Origin: C00003060 sp964440795
GTDB taxonomy: Bacteria > Desulfobacterota > Desulfobacteria > Desulfobacterales > C00003060
Reading direction: 5' to 3'
Assembly: GCA_964440795.1 (NCBI GenBank)
Contig: CAYTTQ010000007.1
Coordinates: 1 to 64,000, forward strand
Length of the DNA stretch: 64,000 nucleotides
Below the pieces are notes generated by a model. That model had not been told where the DNA came from, did not search any database, and was given only the letters and a program-made list of their open reading frames with translations. Below, in pieces: positions 8,276 to 16,981 of the stretch (within the stretch, counting starts at the first letter, position 1; every line of letters begins with the position of its first letter). A program made the translations under genes and the position numbers.

Positions 8276-8304
8276 TTGACAGCGCGAGGCTGTTTTGCTA
8301 CAGC
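8276..8304 (+). promoter_or_regulatory. Candidate sigma70 promoter of the cytochrome c3 gene
   Basis: TTGACA (8276-8281), a 17-bp spacer and TACAGC (8299-8304), about 85 bp upstream of the cytochrome ATG, which itself has a strong AGGAGGAGGGG ribosome binding site. Confidence 0.55.
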
Positions 8305-8388
8305 TATCTTGCATAGAGTAGAGAGTAAACCAAAACGATTTCCGTAAGGGTTTTTATTTAATTCTTTAAAAAGGAGGAGGGGTAGGAA

Positions 8389-8838
8389 ATGAAGAAACAT
8401 TGGTTATGGGCACTGGGATCTGCCGTGTTGGGTGTAGTGTTTGTTTTTTCAGTCGTGGGTGCCGCAGATGTACCCGACAACATTGAATTGAAATCGAAGG
8501 TGTACGGGAAGCACAGAAAAGGCATTGTCACGCTGTCGCACAAGAAGCACGCCGAGGACTACAACATCGCCTGTAAGGACTGCCATCATGTCTATAAAGA
8601 CGGAAAGAACGTATGGAAAGAGGGTGATCCGGTACAAAAGTGTGAAGAATGTCACAGCAAAGCCAAGCCCTCACCGGACGAAAGAAAGAGCATGAGCGAC
8701 GCCGAGAAGATGGAGGCGTTTCACTATGAAGCCATTCATGAGAACTGTAAAGGGTGCCATAAGAAACTGAAGATGGAAGGAAAGCCGACCGGCCCCATCT
8801 CTTGCAGCAAGTGTCATCCCCGAGAGCCCCGAAAGTAA
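8389..8838 (+). CDS. Periplasmic tetraheme cytochrome c3 family protein
   Basis: A Sec signal peptide (residues 1 to about 26, cleavage near VGAA) is followed by a 123-aa mature protein with four CXXCH motifs: CKDCH, CEECH, CKGCH and CSKCH. Additional histidines (for example SHKKH and CKDCHH) fit bis-His ligation in class III cytochromes. In sulfate reducers such proteins shuttle electrons from periplasmic hydrogenases or formate dehydrogenases to membrane complexes. Which subtype (TpI-c3 or the acidic TmcA-like type II) I cannot settle from sequence reading. It is monocistronic, with its own promoter and a strong terminator. Confidence 0.93.
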   Translation: MKKHWLWALGSAVLGVVFVFSVVGAADVPDNIELKSKVYGKHRKGIVTLSHKKHAEDYNIACKDCHHVYKDGKNVWKEGDPVQKCEECHSKAKPSPDERKSMSDAEKMEAFHYEAIHENCKGCHKKLKMEGKPTGPISCSKCHPREPRK

Positions 8839-8865
8839 GGATTCGGGAAAAATGAGGAATCGCCG

Positions 8866-8904
8866 GAAGGGCAAGGTGCGAAAGCGCTTTGCCCTTCTTT
8901 TATG
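8866..8904 (+). terminator. Rho-independent terminator after cytochrome c3
   Basis: A stem of about 14 bp (8866-8879 with 8884-8897, including AAGGGCAA and TTGCCCTT) closed by a GAAA tetraloop and followed by TTTTAT. Confidence 0.88.
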
Positions 8905-9071
8905 GATTCAAAACGGACGAAGTGAACTTAGAAAAATCTCAAAAACGTTTACCCAGAGCGAAAGCAGGCGTCCCCAAAATGGTCACGGAGCGAACAAACG
9001 GCTTTGGACGGCGCGATGCCCCAACGTCCCACTGAGTTCGTACTTATCGCAGCCATTTCTGGGACAGTAGA

Positions 9072-10546
9072 CTAGCGATCGGGTTGTCGGGCGGCGCGCC
9101 ACGCGTGGCTGGTCCGTACCAGGGCTGCCGCCCAGCCGGGGGTTCCCNNNNNNNNNNCAGGGCGTGGATGTGAACGTAGGTGGCCAGCGTATTCTGATAA
9201 CAAATACCGTCCCGGAGTTCTGTGATGCCTTGGCCGCGATGCATCCGAAAGGCTAGGTCTAGTGCGACTCCCTTCCAGCTGAGGACCGTGGAGTAATGAA
9301 ACTCGTGCCCTCGGATCCGGCTGCCGACGGGAAAATAGGGGTTTTCCCGTTCCACTTCGCAAATCGTATAGCCATGGCCTTGAGGACGCCTGGAAAACCC
9401 AAAAACCACCGGTAAGAGCCCCACCATCGGATAGGCCCGCCCCTCCAGAACGAGTCTTTCTCCCAGGTACATGAGTCCTCCGCATTCCGCATATACCGGG
9501 AGCCCGTCCTGAGCCAAATGACACAATGCCTTGCGAAACGGCTCATTGGCGGCAAGGCCTTCGGCCTGGGTCTCGGGAAACCCGCCGCCGATGTACAGCC
9601 CGTCCAGGTGGTCCAGGCGATGATCGGTCATCGCGCTGATTTCCACCACTTGCGCACCCGCTTGCGTCAGGGCCTCAGTATTTTCCGGATAATAGAACTG
9701 AAACGCGGCGTCCCGGATGACCCCGATGCGAGGTTGCCCGACAGGGGAAGGGGATCCGTCCGAATGCGGTGTGTCCGGTCGGGGAGTATGGGAGGCGGCC
9801 GTTTCGGCACCGATGGGTGATCGACCAATGGGGCCGGTGTGGGGAAGGTGTAAATCCGAAGCCTGTTCGGCGATGGCGAGGAGGCCATCCAAATCGAGGT
9901 GTCGTTCCGCTACTTGGGCGGCCCGGTCTAATGATTCAGCCGCCCACTGATGTTCGGGCGTCGGTACCAGACCCATGTGTCGCTCCGGGAAAACGTTGTC
10001 CTTGATTTTGGGTATGGCCCCAAGGACCGGCACATGGCAGTATCTTTCCACCGCCCCTGTGACGACCGATTCGTGGCGAGGACCGGCGATGCGGTTCAAG
10101 ACGACCCCGGCGATGTGTACGTCGGTATTGAAATGGATACACCCTAAGATGACCGCCGCTATGGTTCGGGTGCTCTTAGTGCAATCCACCACCAGTACCA
10201 CCGGCGTCTGGAGAAGTCTTGCCAGTTCGGCGGTGCTGGTGCTGCCTTCCACATCGAGCCCGTCAAAAAGGCCGCGATTTCCCTCGATAACCGCTACACC
10301 TTCGGCGGGGGCGTGCGAAATGAATGACGAGAGGATTGTTTCGGGGGATATCAGAAAAGAATCCAGATTGTGACAGGGCCGGCCGGCCGCGAGGGCCAGC
10401 CAGCCCGCATCAATAAAGTCCGGCCCCTTTTTGTAGGGGGAAACGGCCATCCCGCGGTTTCGCCAAGCTGCGATCAGTCCGAGTGACACAATCGTCTTTC
10501 CCGAACCGCCGCGCAACCCGGCGATCAGAATCCGGGACAGGGCCAT
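9072..10546 (-). CDS. cbiA: CbiA/DsrN-type cobyrinate or siroheme a,c-diamide synthase (spans assembly gap)
   Basis: ATP- and glutamine-dependent amidase. The N-terminal half has a P-loop (GGSGKTIVSLGL); the C-terminal half is a class I glutamine amidotransferase domain with nucleophile region AECGGLMYLGE. Placed directly after dsrD, it matches the dsr-linked homologue proposed to amidate siroheme for sulfite reductase (DsrN in sulfur oxidisers); a cobalamin role is the alternative. The frame runs into 10 N at 9148-9157 just after THIHAL. The natural C-terminus, GTPGWAAALVR and onward to a TAG at 9072, lies in another frame beyond the N run. So the N count is a placeholder and the gene is probably intact. 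Confidence 0.88.
9148..9157. other. Assembly gap (10 N)
   Basis: Ten undetermined bases near the 3' end of cbiA. The coding frame on both sides is consistent with a true insert of 2 bases, or 2 plus a multiple of 3, rather than 10. Confidence 0.99.
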
Positions 10547-10619
10547 TTCTAGAGGTTCTTTTGAGTGAACGACACTCGGTGCTTAAGTTGAAACCGCCGG
10601 GAAAAAGGAAAATGCAAGC

Positions 10620-10859
10620 CTATTCCTCCCCTTCTCCCGCATGTTGTTTGCCGCCCCCTTTAAGTCCGATCAAGGTGGTGCTACCGCTTGACCAATACTC
10701 CAGGGTTCCTTCTCCAACCATCTTGTTGACCACCTTCTTTACTTCCCGCACTTTTTCGTCCGGGAACATCTTGTAGAAATCCTTGAGATAGAACTTGGAT
10801 TTGCCCTTCTTCTTTTCCAGGTTTTCTACGATGGTCTTTTTTGCTGCTTCTTCGTCCAT
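10620..10859 (-). CDS. dsrD: DsrD, winged-helix protein of dissimilatory sulfite reduction
   Basis: A 79-aa lysine-rich protein of the DsrD family, a small winged-helix fold. Family work has shown DsrD to act as an allosteric activator of DsrAB, and it marks reductive-type dsr operons. Its core KKVVNKMVGEGTLEYW is recognisable. It lies 27 bp after dsrB with GAGGAT before the ATG. The N-terminal part of the methyltransferase at 16982-17797 resembles it closely. Confidence 0.95.
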   Translation of the reverse strand: MDEEAAKKTIVENLEKKKGKSKFYLKDFYKMFPDEKVREVKKVVNKMVGEGTLEYWSSGSTTLIGLKGGGKQHAGEGEE

Positions 10860-10886
10860 TTTGATCCTCTTTTTTCCGCCTACAGG

Positions 10887-12047
10887 CTACTTGATCGCGT
10901 TCGTAAACTTGAAATTCGAGGTCTGGCGCCACGTGTAGTAAGCAGGATCCCGAAAATCGTCTATCAGATGATGCGTAAAGGGGAGGTCACAGATCTCGAA
11001 CCATCGTTCCCAACCGATTCGTTCCGCCCAATCACCCAATCGCTCGTACTTGTTGGCATGGGAGGAATAGGCATCCACCATCTTCTTGATGGCCTCGGTC
11101 ATCGACGGCCAGCGCGGCATTTCGTTCGGGATAAAGGCAACGACGACCTTGGAAAACTTCGGTGCGCTGATGCGGTTGGAAACCTTTCCGCCCGCCATGA
11201 GCACGATGCCGTCGCCTTCCGTATCGGCCAGCGGCATGGACGGACACATGGTGTAGCAGTTACCGCAGAACATGCAACGCTCGTTTTTTACCGACACACT
11301 CTTGAGCGTTTTACCGTCTACTTCAACCTTGGCCGGCTTGATGGCCGCCGTGGGGCAAGCCGCGACTGCCAGAGGAATTTCGCACATCTTGTCCAGGTAC
11401 TCATGATCCAGCATCGGCGGTTTTCGGTGATATCCCAGAATGGCGATATCCGAACAATGCACCGCACCGCACATGTTGAGACAGCAGGCCATGGAGATCT
11501 TCATCTTCGCAGGGAGCTTCATGTTCGTAAATTCGTCGAACAGGACATCCAGCGTGGCCTTGACCGTACCGGAGGCGTCCGTTGCCGGCGTGTGGCAGTG
11601 GATCCAGCCCTGGGTGTGGACGATATTGGTGATTCCGGCACCGGTTCCGCCGATGGGGAACTTGTAGCACCCGCCGGGCTGTTTCCGGCTGAGCAAATCA
11701 TTTTTCAACGGTTCTACTTTGTTTTTATCGTCCACCATGAACTCGATGTTGTTCCGGGTGGTAAACCGGATATACCCATCGCAGTACTTGTCGGCGATTT
11801 CGTTGATCTCCCGGATGTGGGAGACACTCATGATTCGACATCCGCCGCATCGAATGGTGTAGAGTTCATCGCCGCTTTCAGCGACGTGAACACAAATTCC
11901 CGGTTCCAGGATTTCGTGGTAGAGCCACTTACCCTTGTTCTTCTTGATGACCGGTGGATAGAAATCTTCGTAATACTTGGGCCCGATGTCCGTGATCCGG
12001 TCTTCCATCGGTTTGTCGGGATTATATCCTGATGAAATAAAAGCCAT
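10887..12047 (-). CDS. dsrB: DsrB, dissimilatory sulfite reductase beta subunit
   Basis: Beta subunit of the alpha2-beta2 siroheme sulfite reductase that reduces sulfite and hands the sulfur to DsrC. Visible elements: the substrate/siroheme region HTQGWIHCHTPATDASG, the siroheme-cluster cysteines in CLNMCGAVHCSD, and a ferredoxin insert with CMFCGNCYTMCP. The ATG at 12047 has GGAGGT seven bases upstream; a GTG at 12056 is an upstream alternative. It is 386 aa, of normal length, and begins 13 bp after dsrA. Confidence 0.97.
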   Translation of the reverse strand: MAFISSGYNPDKPMEDRITDIGPKYYEDFYPPVIKKNKGKWLYHEILEPGICVHVAESGDELYTIRCGGCRIMSVSHIREINEIADKYCDGYIRFTTRNNIEFMVDDKNKVEPLKNDLLSRKQPGGCYKFPIGGTGAGITNIVHTQGWIHCHTPATDASGTVKATLDVLFDEFTNMKLPAKMKISMACCLNMCGAVHCSDIAILGYHRKPPMLDHEYLDKMCEIPLAVAACPTAAIKPAKVEVDGKTLKSVSVKNERCMFCGNCYTMCPSMPLADTEGDGIVLMAGGKVSNRISAPKFSKVVVAFIPNEMPRWPSMTEAIKKMVDAYSSHANKYERLGDWAERIGWERWFEICDLPFTHHLIDDFRDPAYYTWRQTSNFKFTNAIK

Positions 12048-12059
12048 TGGCGTCACCTC

Positions 12060-13379
12060 CTATCTCTGGTGCCATTTTCTGTATTCATGAATGTCACGGT
12101 CAAAGCCACCCGGAACTTCTTCTTCCTTCCAGAAGACGTAGGGATTGGACCGCGGCTCTTGGACCATCTGCGGAATAGCGTCGAATCCGGTTACTTCCAG
12201 AAGCTTTTGCATACCCTGGCGCTTCATCAGCTCGCCGAGACGTTCCCGGTTCTTGCCTTCTTCCATCCACCAGTCCCAAATCGGTTCGACCACCTTTTCC
12301 TTGATTTCGTCGTAAGGTGGCTCCACCTTGATGAACGGAACAATCAGCGTTGCCATTTGGGCACCATCCAGGATCGGGGCCTTGGCTCCGGCCAAAATGG
12401 TACAGCCCGTGTCTTTCCCAATCCGCAAGGCCCTGGGCATGACGTTGATGCAGTGCATGCACCGGGTGCACTCTCGGTCGTTGATCTTCAACTTGCTGCC
12501 GTCCCAGGCCATACACTGGGTGGGACACAGGTTGACGACCTCTTTTTCGATGTCGAAGGGACCCCAGTCACGACTCTTGAAAGCGCCGCCGTTGGGGGCA
12601 ATCTCACCGCCCACATAGGCCTTCACGGCCTCTTGATCGATGCGGATGTCATCCCGCCAGGTACCGATAAAGGAAAGGTCCGAACGGGCGATGGAGGCCA
12701 CACAGCAGTTCGGGCAGCCGTCAAACTTGAACTTAAATTTATAGGGAAACGCGGGACGATGGAGTTCGTCCTGATACTCCATGGTCAACTGATAGCAGAT
12801 TTCCTGCGTATCGTAACAGGCATATTCACACATGGACTGGCCCATGCAATCCGACGGGGTTCGCAGGTTCGAACCGGAACCACCCAGGTCCTGCTCCAGA
12901 TTGTGGGTTAACTCGTAGAACACCTCTTCCAGCTGCACCGTTGTGGTACCGATGAAGATGATGTCGCCGGTGGACCCGTGCATATTGGTAATACCACTGC
13001 CCCGTCGTTCCCACAGGTCACAGAGTTTCTCCAGGTAATCCGTCGTGTAGTAGTGGCCCATGACCTGGTTCACACGCATGGTGTGAAAGTGGGCGACACC
13101 GGGAAACATCTCCGGCTGGTCGCAATACCGACCGATAACGCCGCCGCCATAACCGAACACGCCGACGATACCGCCATGTTTCCAATGCGTCCTGCCGTGC
13201 TTAAAAGACAGTTCCAAGACCCCCAGAAGATCCTCGCAACAATCTTGAGGAATCTGGTACTCTACGTTTTTTTCGTTTTTCTGCCTGGACTCCGCTTCCC
13301 GCTTCATATCGCTCACAAAGCTCGGCCACGGCCCTGTTTCAAGCTGGTCCAGTAGAGGTGTTTCATGCTTAAGTCCCAT
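12060..13379 (-). CDS. dsrA: DsrA, dissimilatory sulfite reductase alpha subunit
   Basis: Alpha subunit (439 aa) of dissimilatory sulfite reductase. The siroheme-[4Fe-4S] region includes MCEYACYDTQEIC and CPNCCVASIARSD, and the ferredoxin domain has CTRCMHCINVMP. Together with DsrB it forms the cytoplasmic catalytic core of sulfate respiration. RBS GGAGGTAGGATA precedes the ATG. It is the first gene of dsrA-dsrB-dsrD-cbiA and has a leader of about 200 nt behind a clear promoter. Confidence 0.97.
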   Translation of the reverse strand: MGLKHETPLLDQLETGPWPSFVSDMKREAESRQKNEKNVEYQIPQDCCEDLLGVLELSFKHGRTHWKHGGIVGVFGYGGGVIGRYCDQPEMFPGVAHFHTMRVNQVMGHYYTTDYLEKLCDLWERRGSGITNMHGSTGDIIFIGTTTVQLEEVFYELTHNLEQDLGGSGSNLRTPSDCMGQSMCEYACYDTQEICYQLTMEYQDELHRPAFPYKFKFKFDGCPNCCVASIARSDLSFIGTWRDDIRIDQEAVKAYVGGEIAPNGGAFKSRDWGPFDIEKEVVNLCPTQCMAWDGSKLKINDRECTRCMHCINVMPRALRIGKDTGCTILAGAKAPILDGAQMATLIVPFIKVEPPYDEIKEKVVEPIWDWWMEEGKNRERLGELMKRQGMQKLLEVTGFDAIPQMVQEPRSNPYVFWKEEEVPGGFDRDIHEYRKWHQR

Positions 13380-13583
13380 TATCCTACCTCCATTCTCTTA
13401 AAATATGTGAACTCACGCGGTACAAGCTGTACCCAAATTATCCCCTACGAAAAATATGCCGACGCTCACCTCCTCCCCATCTAAAATCGTCTTTGTGCAA
13501 AACCAGAAACTGCCCGGTAAATCTACACTTATTCTCGCCTAACAGGATTTTCTGCAGACAGATAGACGCTTGTGCAAGCCTTG

Positions 13584-13612
13584 CCTATAAACTTATTTGA
13601 GTGCTTTGTCAA
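13584..13612 (-). promoter_or_regulatory. Sigma70 promoter of dsrABD-cbiA
   Basis: A minus-strand TTGACA (13607-13612), 17-bp spacer and TATAGG (13584-13589) lie 51 bp past the end of the upstream 398-aa gene. Initiation near 13577 would give a leader of about 200 nt before dsrA. I see no recognised riboswitch in it. Confidence 0.72.
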
Positions 13613-13662
13613 TAAAAAAAAGAGGCTGGAAACGGGGGGTTGGTGGGACCGGCAAACGGATA

Positions 13663-14859
13663 TTATCCGTAATACCGATCACCATTTGGGGAAAACAAAA
13701 TGTGCTGAATGGCCTCGTGAAAGACGGTGATGTGTCTGTTTAAATTCTTCCGGATGACCGGTATGTCGGGCGCATCGGCACTGCATGCCCCGACCAGGGC
13801 CGCGAAGCGATCCCGAAGACCCGCTTGGCCGGTTTCTCTTACGTAGGAGATGAAGTCCTTGACGTCTGCCCGGTCGAGGGTTAACCCCTCCAAGAATCCC
13901 GAAAGCGTGGCGGCAACGCATCCGTCCTCCGCCCATGCCACGTCGCCCACGCCGTCCAGACGATCCAGTCGGGTTCGCAAAGACAGGTTCAACAGAAAAA
14001 AAAGCAAGGCATCGAAACCACTTACGCCCTCCACCATGGGTGCATACTGCCTGGCTGTCACCAATCGGACCTCGCTGGCCTCGGGGCGGACGCGGACCAC
14101 GAAATCCCCGGCGGCGTGGTGCCACGGAAAGATCTGTTGAAAGCTTCGGGTATCATAATAGCCGGTTAGTATCCGGGCGACTTGTGCGTAGGTTCCGGCG
14201 GCTTGGGTGTCCGACAGAAACCGTGTTCCCCGATCCGTGTTCCAAACAACGAGTCCAGGGGGGTGTCCCGCTCGTTTCTCCATGGAAAGGTGAAACTCGT
14301 GATACCCTTGAAACCAGTCCGCCAGGAACATCACCATGAAGGGTGTGTCGTTACCCGGGGAATTATCGGTCCGGCCGTGACCGCAAGTCTCTTCTCGAAA
14401 ATACGCCACCGGTAAAAAGGGCGTGCCGGTGGCGGCATCCTTCCGGTTCAGCCGTTTCAATACATCGAACTCCCGATATAATCTTTCCCTTCCTCTCTCG
14501 GTGACGGCGACATTCATGACGAATGTTGCAATGTTGCCACCTGCGACGATGACTTCAATTCTGGCAGGATGATAATCGCTGCCGTGCTTTTCGGCGTATA
14601 TTCGGATTTCTTCAATATCTGCGGGAGAAATCTCTTTGCCCGTTTGGGTCGTTACCGCCGTGCACAAATGCTTACAGTTATTTCGGAAAATGACATCCCG
14701 AATTCCTTCGAAGTAGTGGGCATAGGTAGGCGCAAGGGGTGCCCCGTCAATGGATTCCGCTCGGTGAACCCGCAACGGGGTTCGGAGGAATCGATCGTCG
14801 ACGGAAGCATACCCCTGTGCGGAGGGCGCCAAACAGACGGCCTTGGGGGCTTTTTTCAA
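13663..14859 (-). CDS. Unrecognised 398-aa protein next to dsrA
   Basis: I do not recognise the family. The protein is soluble, without signal peptide or membrane segments. The stretch VIVAGGNIATFVMNVAVTE followed by REFDVLKRLN and FLPVAYF, with a hinge-like FMVMFLADWF, is loosely reminiscent of the N-lobe of kinase-like or aminoglycoside-phosphotransferase folds. HHAAGDFVVRV then VRLVTARQY could stand for the catalytic and metal loops. This is weak inference. It starts with TTG directly after the TPR gene stop (8-bp gap, AGGTAG as RBS), so the two are probably co-translated. It belongs to the YcaO/PrmA-like block upstream of dsrA. Confidence 0.8.
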   Translation of the reverse strand: MKKAPKAVCLAPSAQGYASVDDRFLRTPLRVHRAESIDGAPLAPTYAHYFEGIRDVIFRNNCKHLCTAVTTQTGKEISPADIEEIRIYAEKHGSDYHPARIEVIVAGGNIATFVMNVAVTERGRERLYREFDVLKRLNRKDAATGTPFLPVAYFREETCGHGRTDNSPGNDTPFMVMFLADWFQGYHEFHLSMEKRAGHPPGLVVWNTDRGTRFLSDTQAAGTYAQVARILTGYYDTRSFQQIFPWHHAAGDFVVRVRPEASEVRLVTARQYAPMVEGVSGFDALLFFLLNLSLRTRLDRLDGVGDVAWAEDGCVAATLSGFLEGLTLDRADVKDFISYVRETGQAGLRDRFAALVGACSADAPDIPVIRKNLNRHITVFHEAIQHILFSPNGDRYYG

Positions 14860-14867
14860 TGCGGGAT

Positions 14868-15500
14868 CTACCTGTGCGGTTCCAACTCCTCGAGAAATTC
14901 CGCCGGGACCTCAAATCCGTAAGCAACTGCATTATCGCAATGCTCGATCGCCTTCTTATAGTCGCCCTTTTCCAAGTAGGCGAGTGCGAGGTTGTTGTGG
15001 GCGACCGCAAATTTTTCGTCGAGTTCCAGGGCCTTTTTCGATGCGGCAATGGAGTCATCTATGCGTCCCTGCATGAAATAAGCGCTGGCCAGTGTGCTGT
15101 GGGCCTGTATAAACTCTGGGTTGAGCGAAATCGCCTTCTCTAGATATTCCACTGCCTTGTCCGGCTCGCCTTTTTGTAGATACACAAACGCTATATTCCC
15201 ATAAGGCTGGCAGAGTTTGGGTCTTATCTTGATGGCCTGTTCGTTGAGTCTTAAGCATGCCTCCAGATCTCCTTGATGAAAATGAATTCCCCCTAATGCC
15301 ACATAGGCTTCTCCCAGGCTGGGGGAACTATCAATGGCCGCCCGGAGTTCTTCTGTGGCCTCGTCAAATTTTCCCTCATTAATGAGGCCGATCGCCAGGT
15401 TATAGTGGGTTGTTCCGCATTCCGGATTGCTTTGAAGATTCCGGATTTGTTCTTGGATATAGGCCTTTGTGGTTTGAGGCCTTTTTGGTTTTTCATTCAT
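14868..15500 (-). CDS. Tetratricopeptide repeat protein
   Basis: A 210-aa soluble protein made of about five to six TPR units after residue 15 (for example LGEAYVALGGIHFHQGDLE and AVAHNNLALAYLEKGDYKK). TPR arrays are protein-binding scaffolds. No signal peptide is seen, so it is likely cytoplasmic. It sits between a YcaO gene and the 398-aa gene, with a candidate promoter at 15546-15574. YcaO enzymes are often associated with TPR partners, so it may present the substrate or bridge the modifying enzymes; this is inference. Confidence 0.88.
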   Translation of the reverse strand: MNEKPKRPQTTKAYIQEQIRNLQSNPECGTTHYNLAIGLINEGKFDEATEELRAAIDSSPSLGEAYVALGGIHFHQGDLEACLRLNEQAIKIRPKLCQPYGNIAFVYLQKGEPDKAVEYLEKAISLNPEFIQAHSTLASAYFMQGRIDDSIAASKKALELDEKFAVAHNNLALAYLEKGDYKKAIEHCDNAVAYGFEVPAEFLEELEPHR

Positions 15501-15545
15501 ACATCCATTCCTTTCCAGCAGTTCAAGATAGTTAGATAGTTGAGA

Positions 15546-15574
15546 AAATTATCAGACCCCGACCCTGTTGTCAA
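15546..15574 (-). promoter_or_regulatory. Candidate promoter of the TPR-398 aa gene pair
   Basis: A minus-strand TTGACA (15569-15574), 17 bp, then TAATTT (15546-15551). RBS AAGGAATGG precedes the TPR start. Confidence 0.5.
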
Positions 15575-15634
15575 TTGATACGGTTTTGCCGGTTCTGGAA
15601 AAATCATGCCCAGGTATGAGGTCGCATCGGGGGA

Positions 15635-16948
15635 TTAGGATGGAAAAAAACTTTGCATCACCGGAGCAAACTCGCCGCCCCGCCATTGAGCAGATGGTTT
15701 GGTCGCTTCCGATATCAGGATGTCGGACTTTAAAAAGGGCAAGAAATCCGATATCCGAGGCATTAAAACCCGAACCACCGGAAAATCCAATATCGGATGG
15801 GTCTGATCCAGCAGGATTAGATCCGTGTCCAGGCGCCGGCATATCTGCTTAACTTGTTCGATTTCGGACAGGATATCCGTCGCCGGTCTATTCCGATAGG
15901 GTTTCGTTTCCCCCCGCTCAAGGAATGAAATATCTTTCAAGGAAATCCCGCATTTCATCAATAAATAAAAATTATCGACTTGAGATCGGTGAACCACCGG
16001 TCTGTCCAACTGGGGCCGCGGCGTCAGCAGGGTATCTCGGCCCTGCATGCCTTCCGTGAAACACCGGGAAAGGGCTTCGTCCAAATTGAAAGATACTGCG
16101 GGGATCAATATCTTGTGTTCGAGCCGATCAGACTTCAAGTTCCTATTGATGAAAAAGGCGCCCAGCGCCGGCAAAAGGCCGTCAAAGGACAAATCTTTGA
16201 TGATCACCTCCACATTGTTTCTTTCATAGAAGTCAACCAGCCCCCGTATGCCGTCGTTCTCCACGGAGTCGAGGTGTATGGACGGTACCACTCTTTCGGG
16301 GCGAATGGTTTCTATTTGCGCGTGGCGTTCAAAGATTTCACAGGAGGCTTGTATAAGGGCTTCTTCCAGGGTATTGCCCGCGGCGATGCCATTGGAGGCG
16401 TGAATGTAGGTGACGAAATTGATGGGGACCTGGATCGTATCACCGGAAATCAACGAAATGCCGTCCACCCAGTGATGGGCCATCCGGCTATCCTCGATCT
16501 CCGCGATATCTTCCCGGGTCAAATGGGTCTCGTCGGCCAACAGCTCTTCTATTTTCAGTGGATGGCCCAAGTCGTCCTGGTGAGCGTGGCGATATCCGTC
16601 CATCCATTCGTGGTTTAGAAATTTCGAAGTGGCTTCGTCATAGAGTGCGGGCACATTAAACCTGACCTCCTGTTCGAAGACCGGATAGAAAAGCCCGGCA
16701 CTGAATCGTTCCGCCAGTTCGGCATACGCACTCGCCCGGGCCAGCTCCGGGGTGATGCCTTTTCCGTTACAGACGATTCGAATGGAATCGATCCAGGCCC
16801 GTCCCCAGTGAATGTTTTCAGACAGACTGACCGGTGCATATTCAGGCTTCAGCCCCAATCGGGCGAATCCCTCTTTGATCCGCTCAACGGTATTGGCGGG
16901 AATATCACACTTTCCATACCTGTTTCTCTTGCAGTTTTGAAAATCCAT
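15635..16948 (-). CDS. YcaO-domain protein 1 (ATP-dependent peptide-backbone modification type)
   Basis: YcaO enzymes use ATP to activate amide carbonyls, making azolines, thioamides or amidines; E. coli YcaO influences methylthiolation of ribosomal protein S12. ATP-binding signatures are visible as ASAYAELAERFSAGL (about residues 72-86) and EALIQASCEIFERHAQ (about 200-215). At 437 aa it is a stand-alone YcaO. No TfuA, dehydrogenase or precursor peptide is seen next to it. The start has GAGG five bases before the ATG. Neighbours are a TPR protein and a PrmA-like methyltransferase, so a housekeeping protein-modification role seems likelier than a peptide natural product. Confidence 0.87.
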   Translation of the reverse strand: MDFQNCKRNRYGKCDIPANTVERIKEGFARLGLKPEYAPVSLSENIHWGRAWIDSIRIVCNGKGITPELARASAYAELAERFSAGLFYPVFEQEVRFNVPALYDEATSKFLNHEWMDGYRHAHQDDLGHPLKIEELLADETHLTREDIAEIEDSRMAHHWVDGISLISGDTIQVPINFVTYIHASNGIAAGNTLEEALIQASCEIFERHAQIETIRPERVVPSIHLDSVENDGIRGLVDFYERNNVEVIIKDLSFDGLLPALGAFFINRNLKSDRLEHKILIPAVSFNLDEALSRCFTEGMQGRDTLLTPRPQLDRPVVHRSQVDNFYLLMKCGISLKDISFLERGETKPYRNRPATDILSEIEQVKQICRRLDTDLILLDQTHPILDFPVVRVLMPRISDFLPFLKSDILISEATKPSAQWRGGEFAPVMQSFFPS

Positions 16949-16981
16949 TAGTGCCTCATTCCCGTTGTTTGCTCGCCCCTT

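Noticed and set aside
9044..9157. cbiA C-terminus ending QKWLR at 9044
   Set aside because: It is an artefact of translating through the 10 N placeholder; another frame gives the family-like C-terminus ending at 9072.
13380..13583. Riboswitch in the dsrA leader
   Set aside because: The leader is long but shows no match to cobalamin, SAM or other consensus elements that I can recognise.
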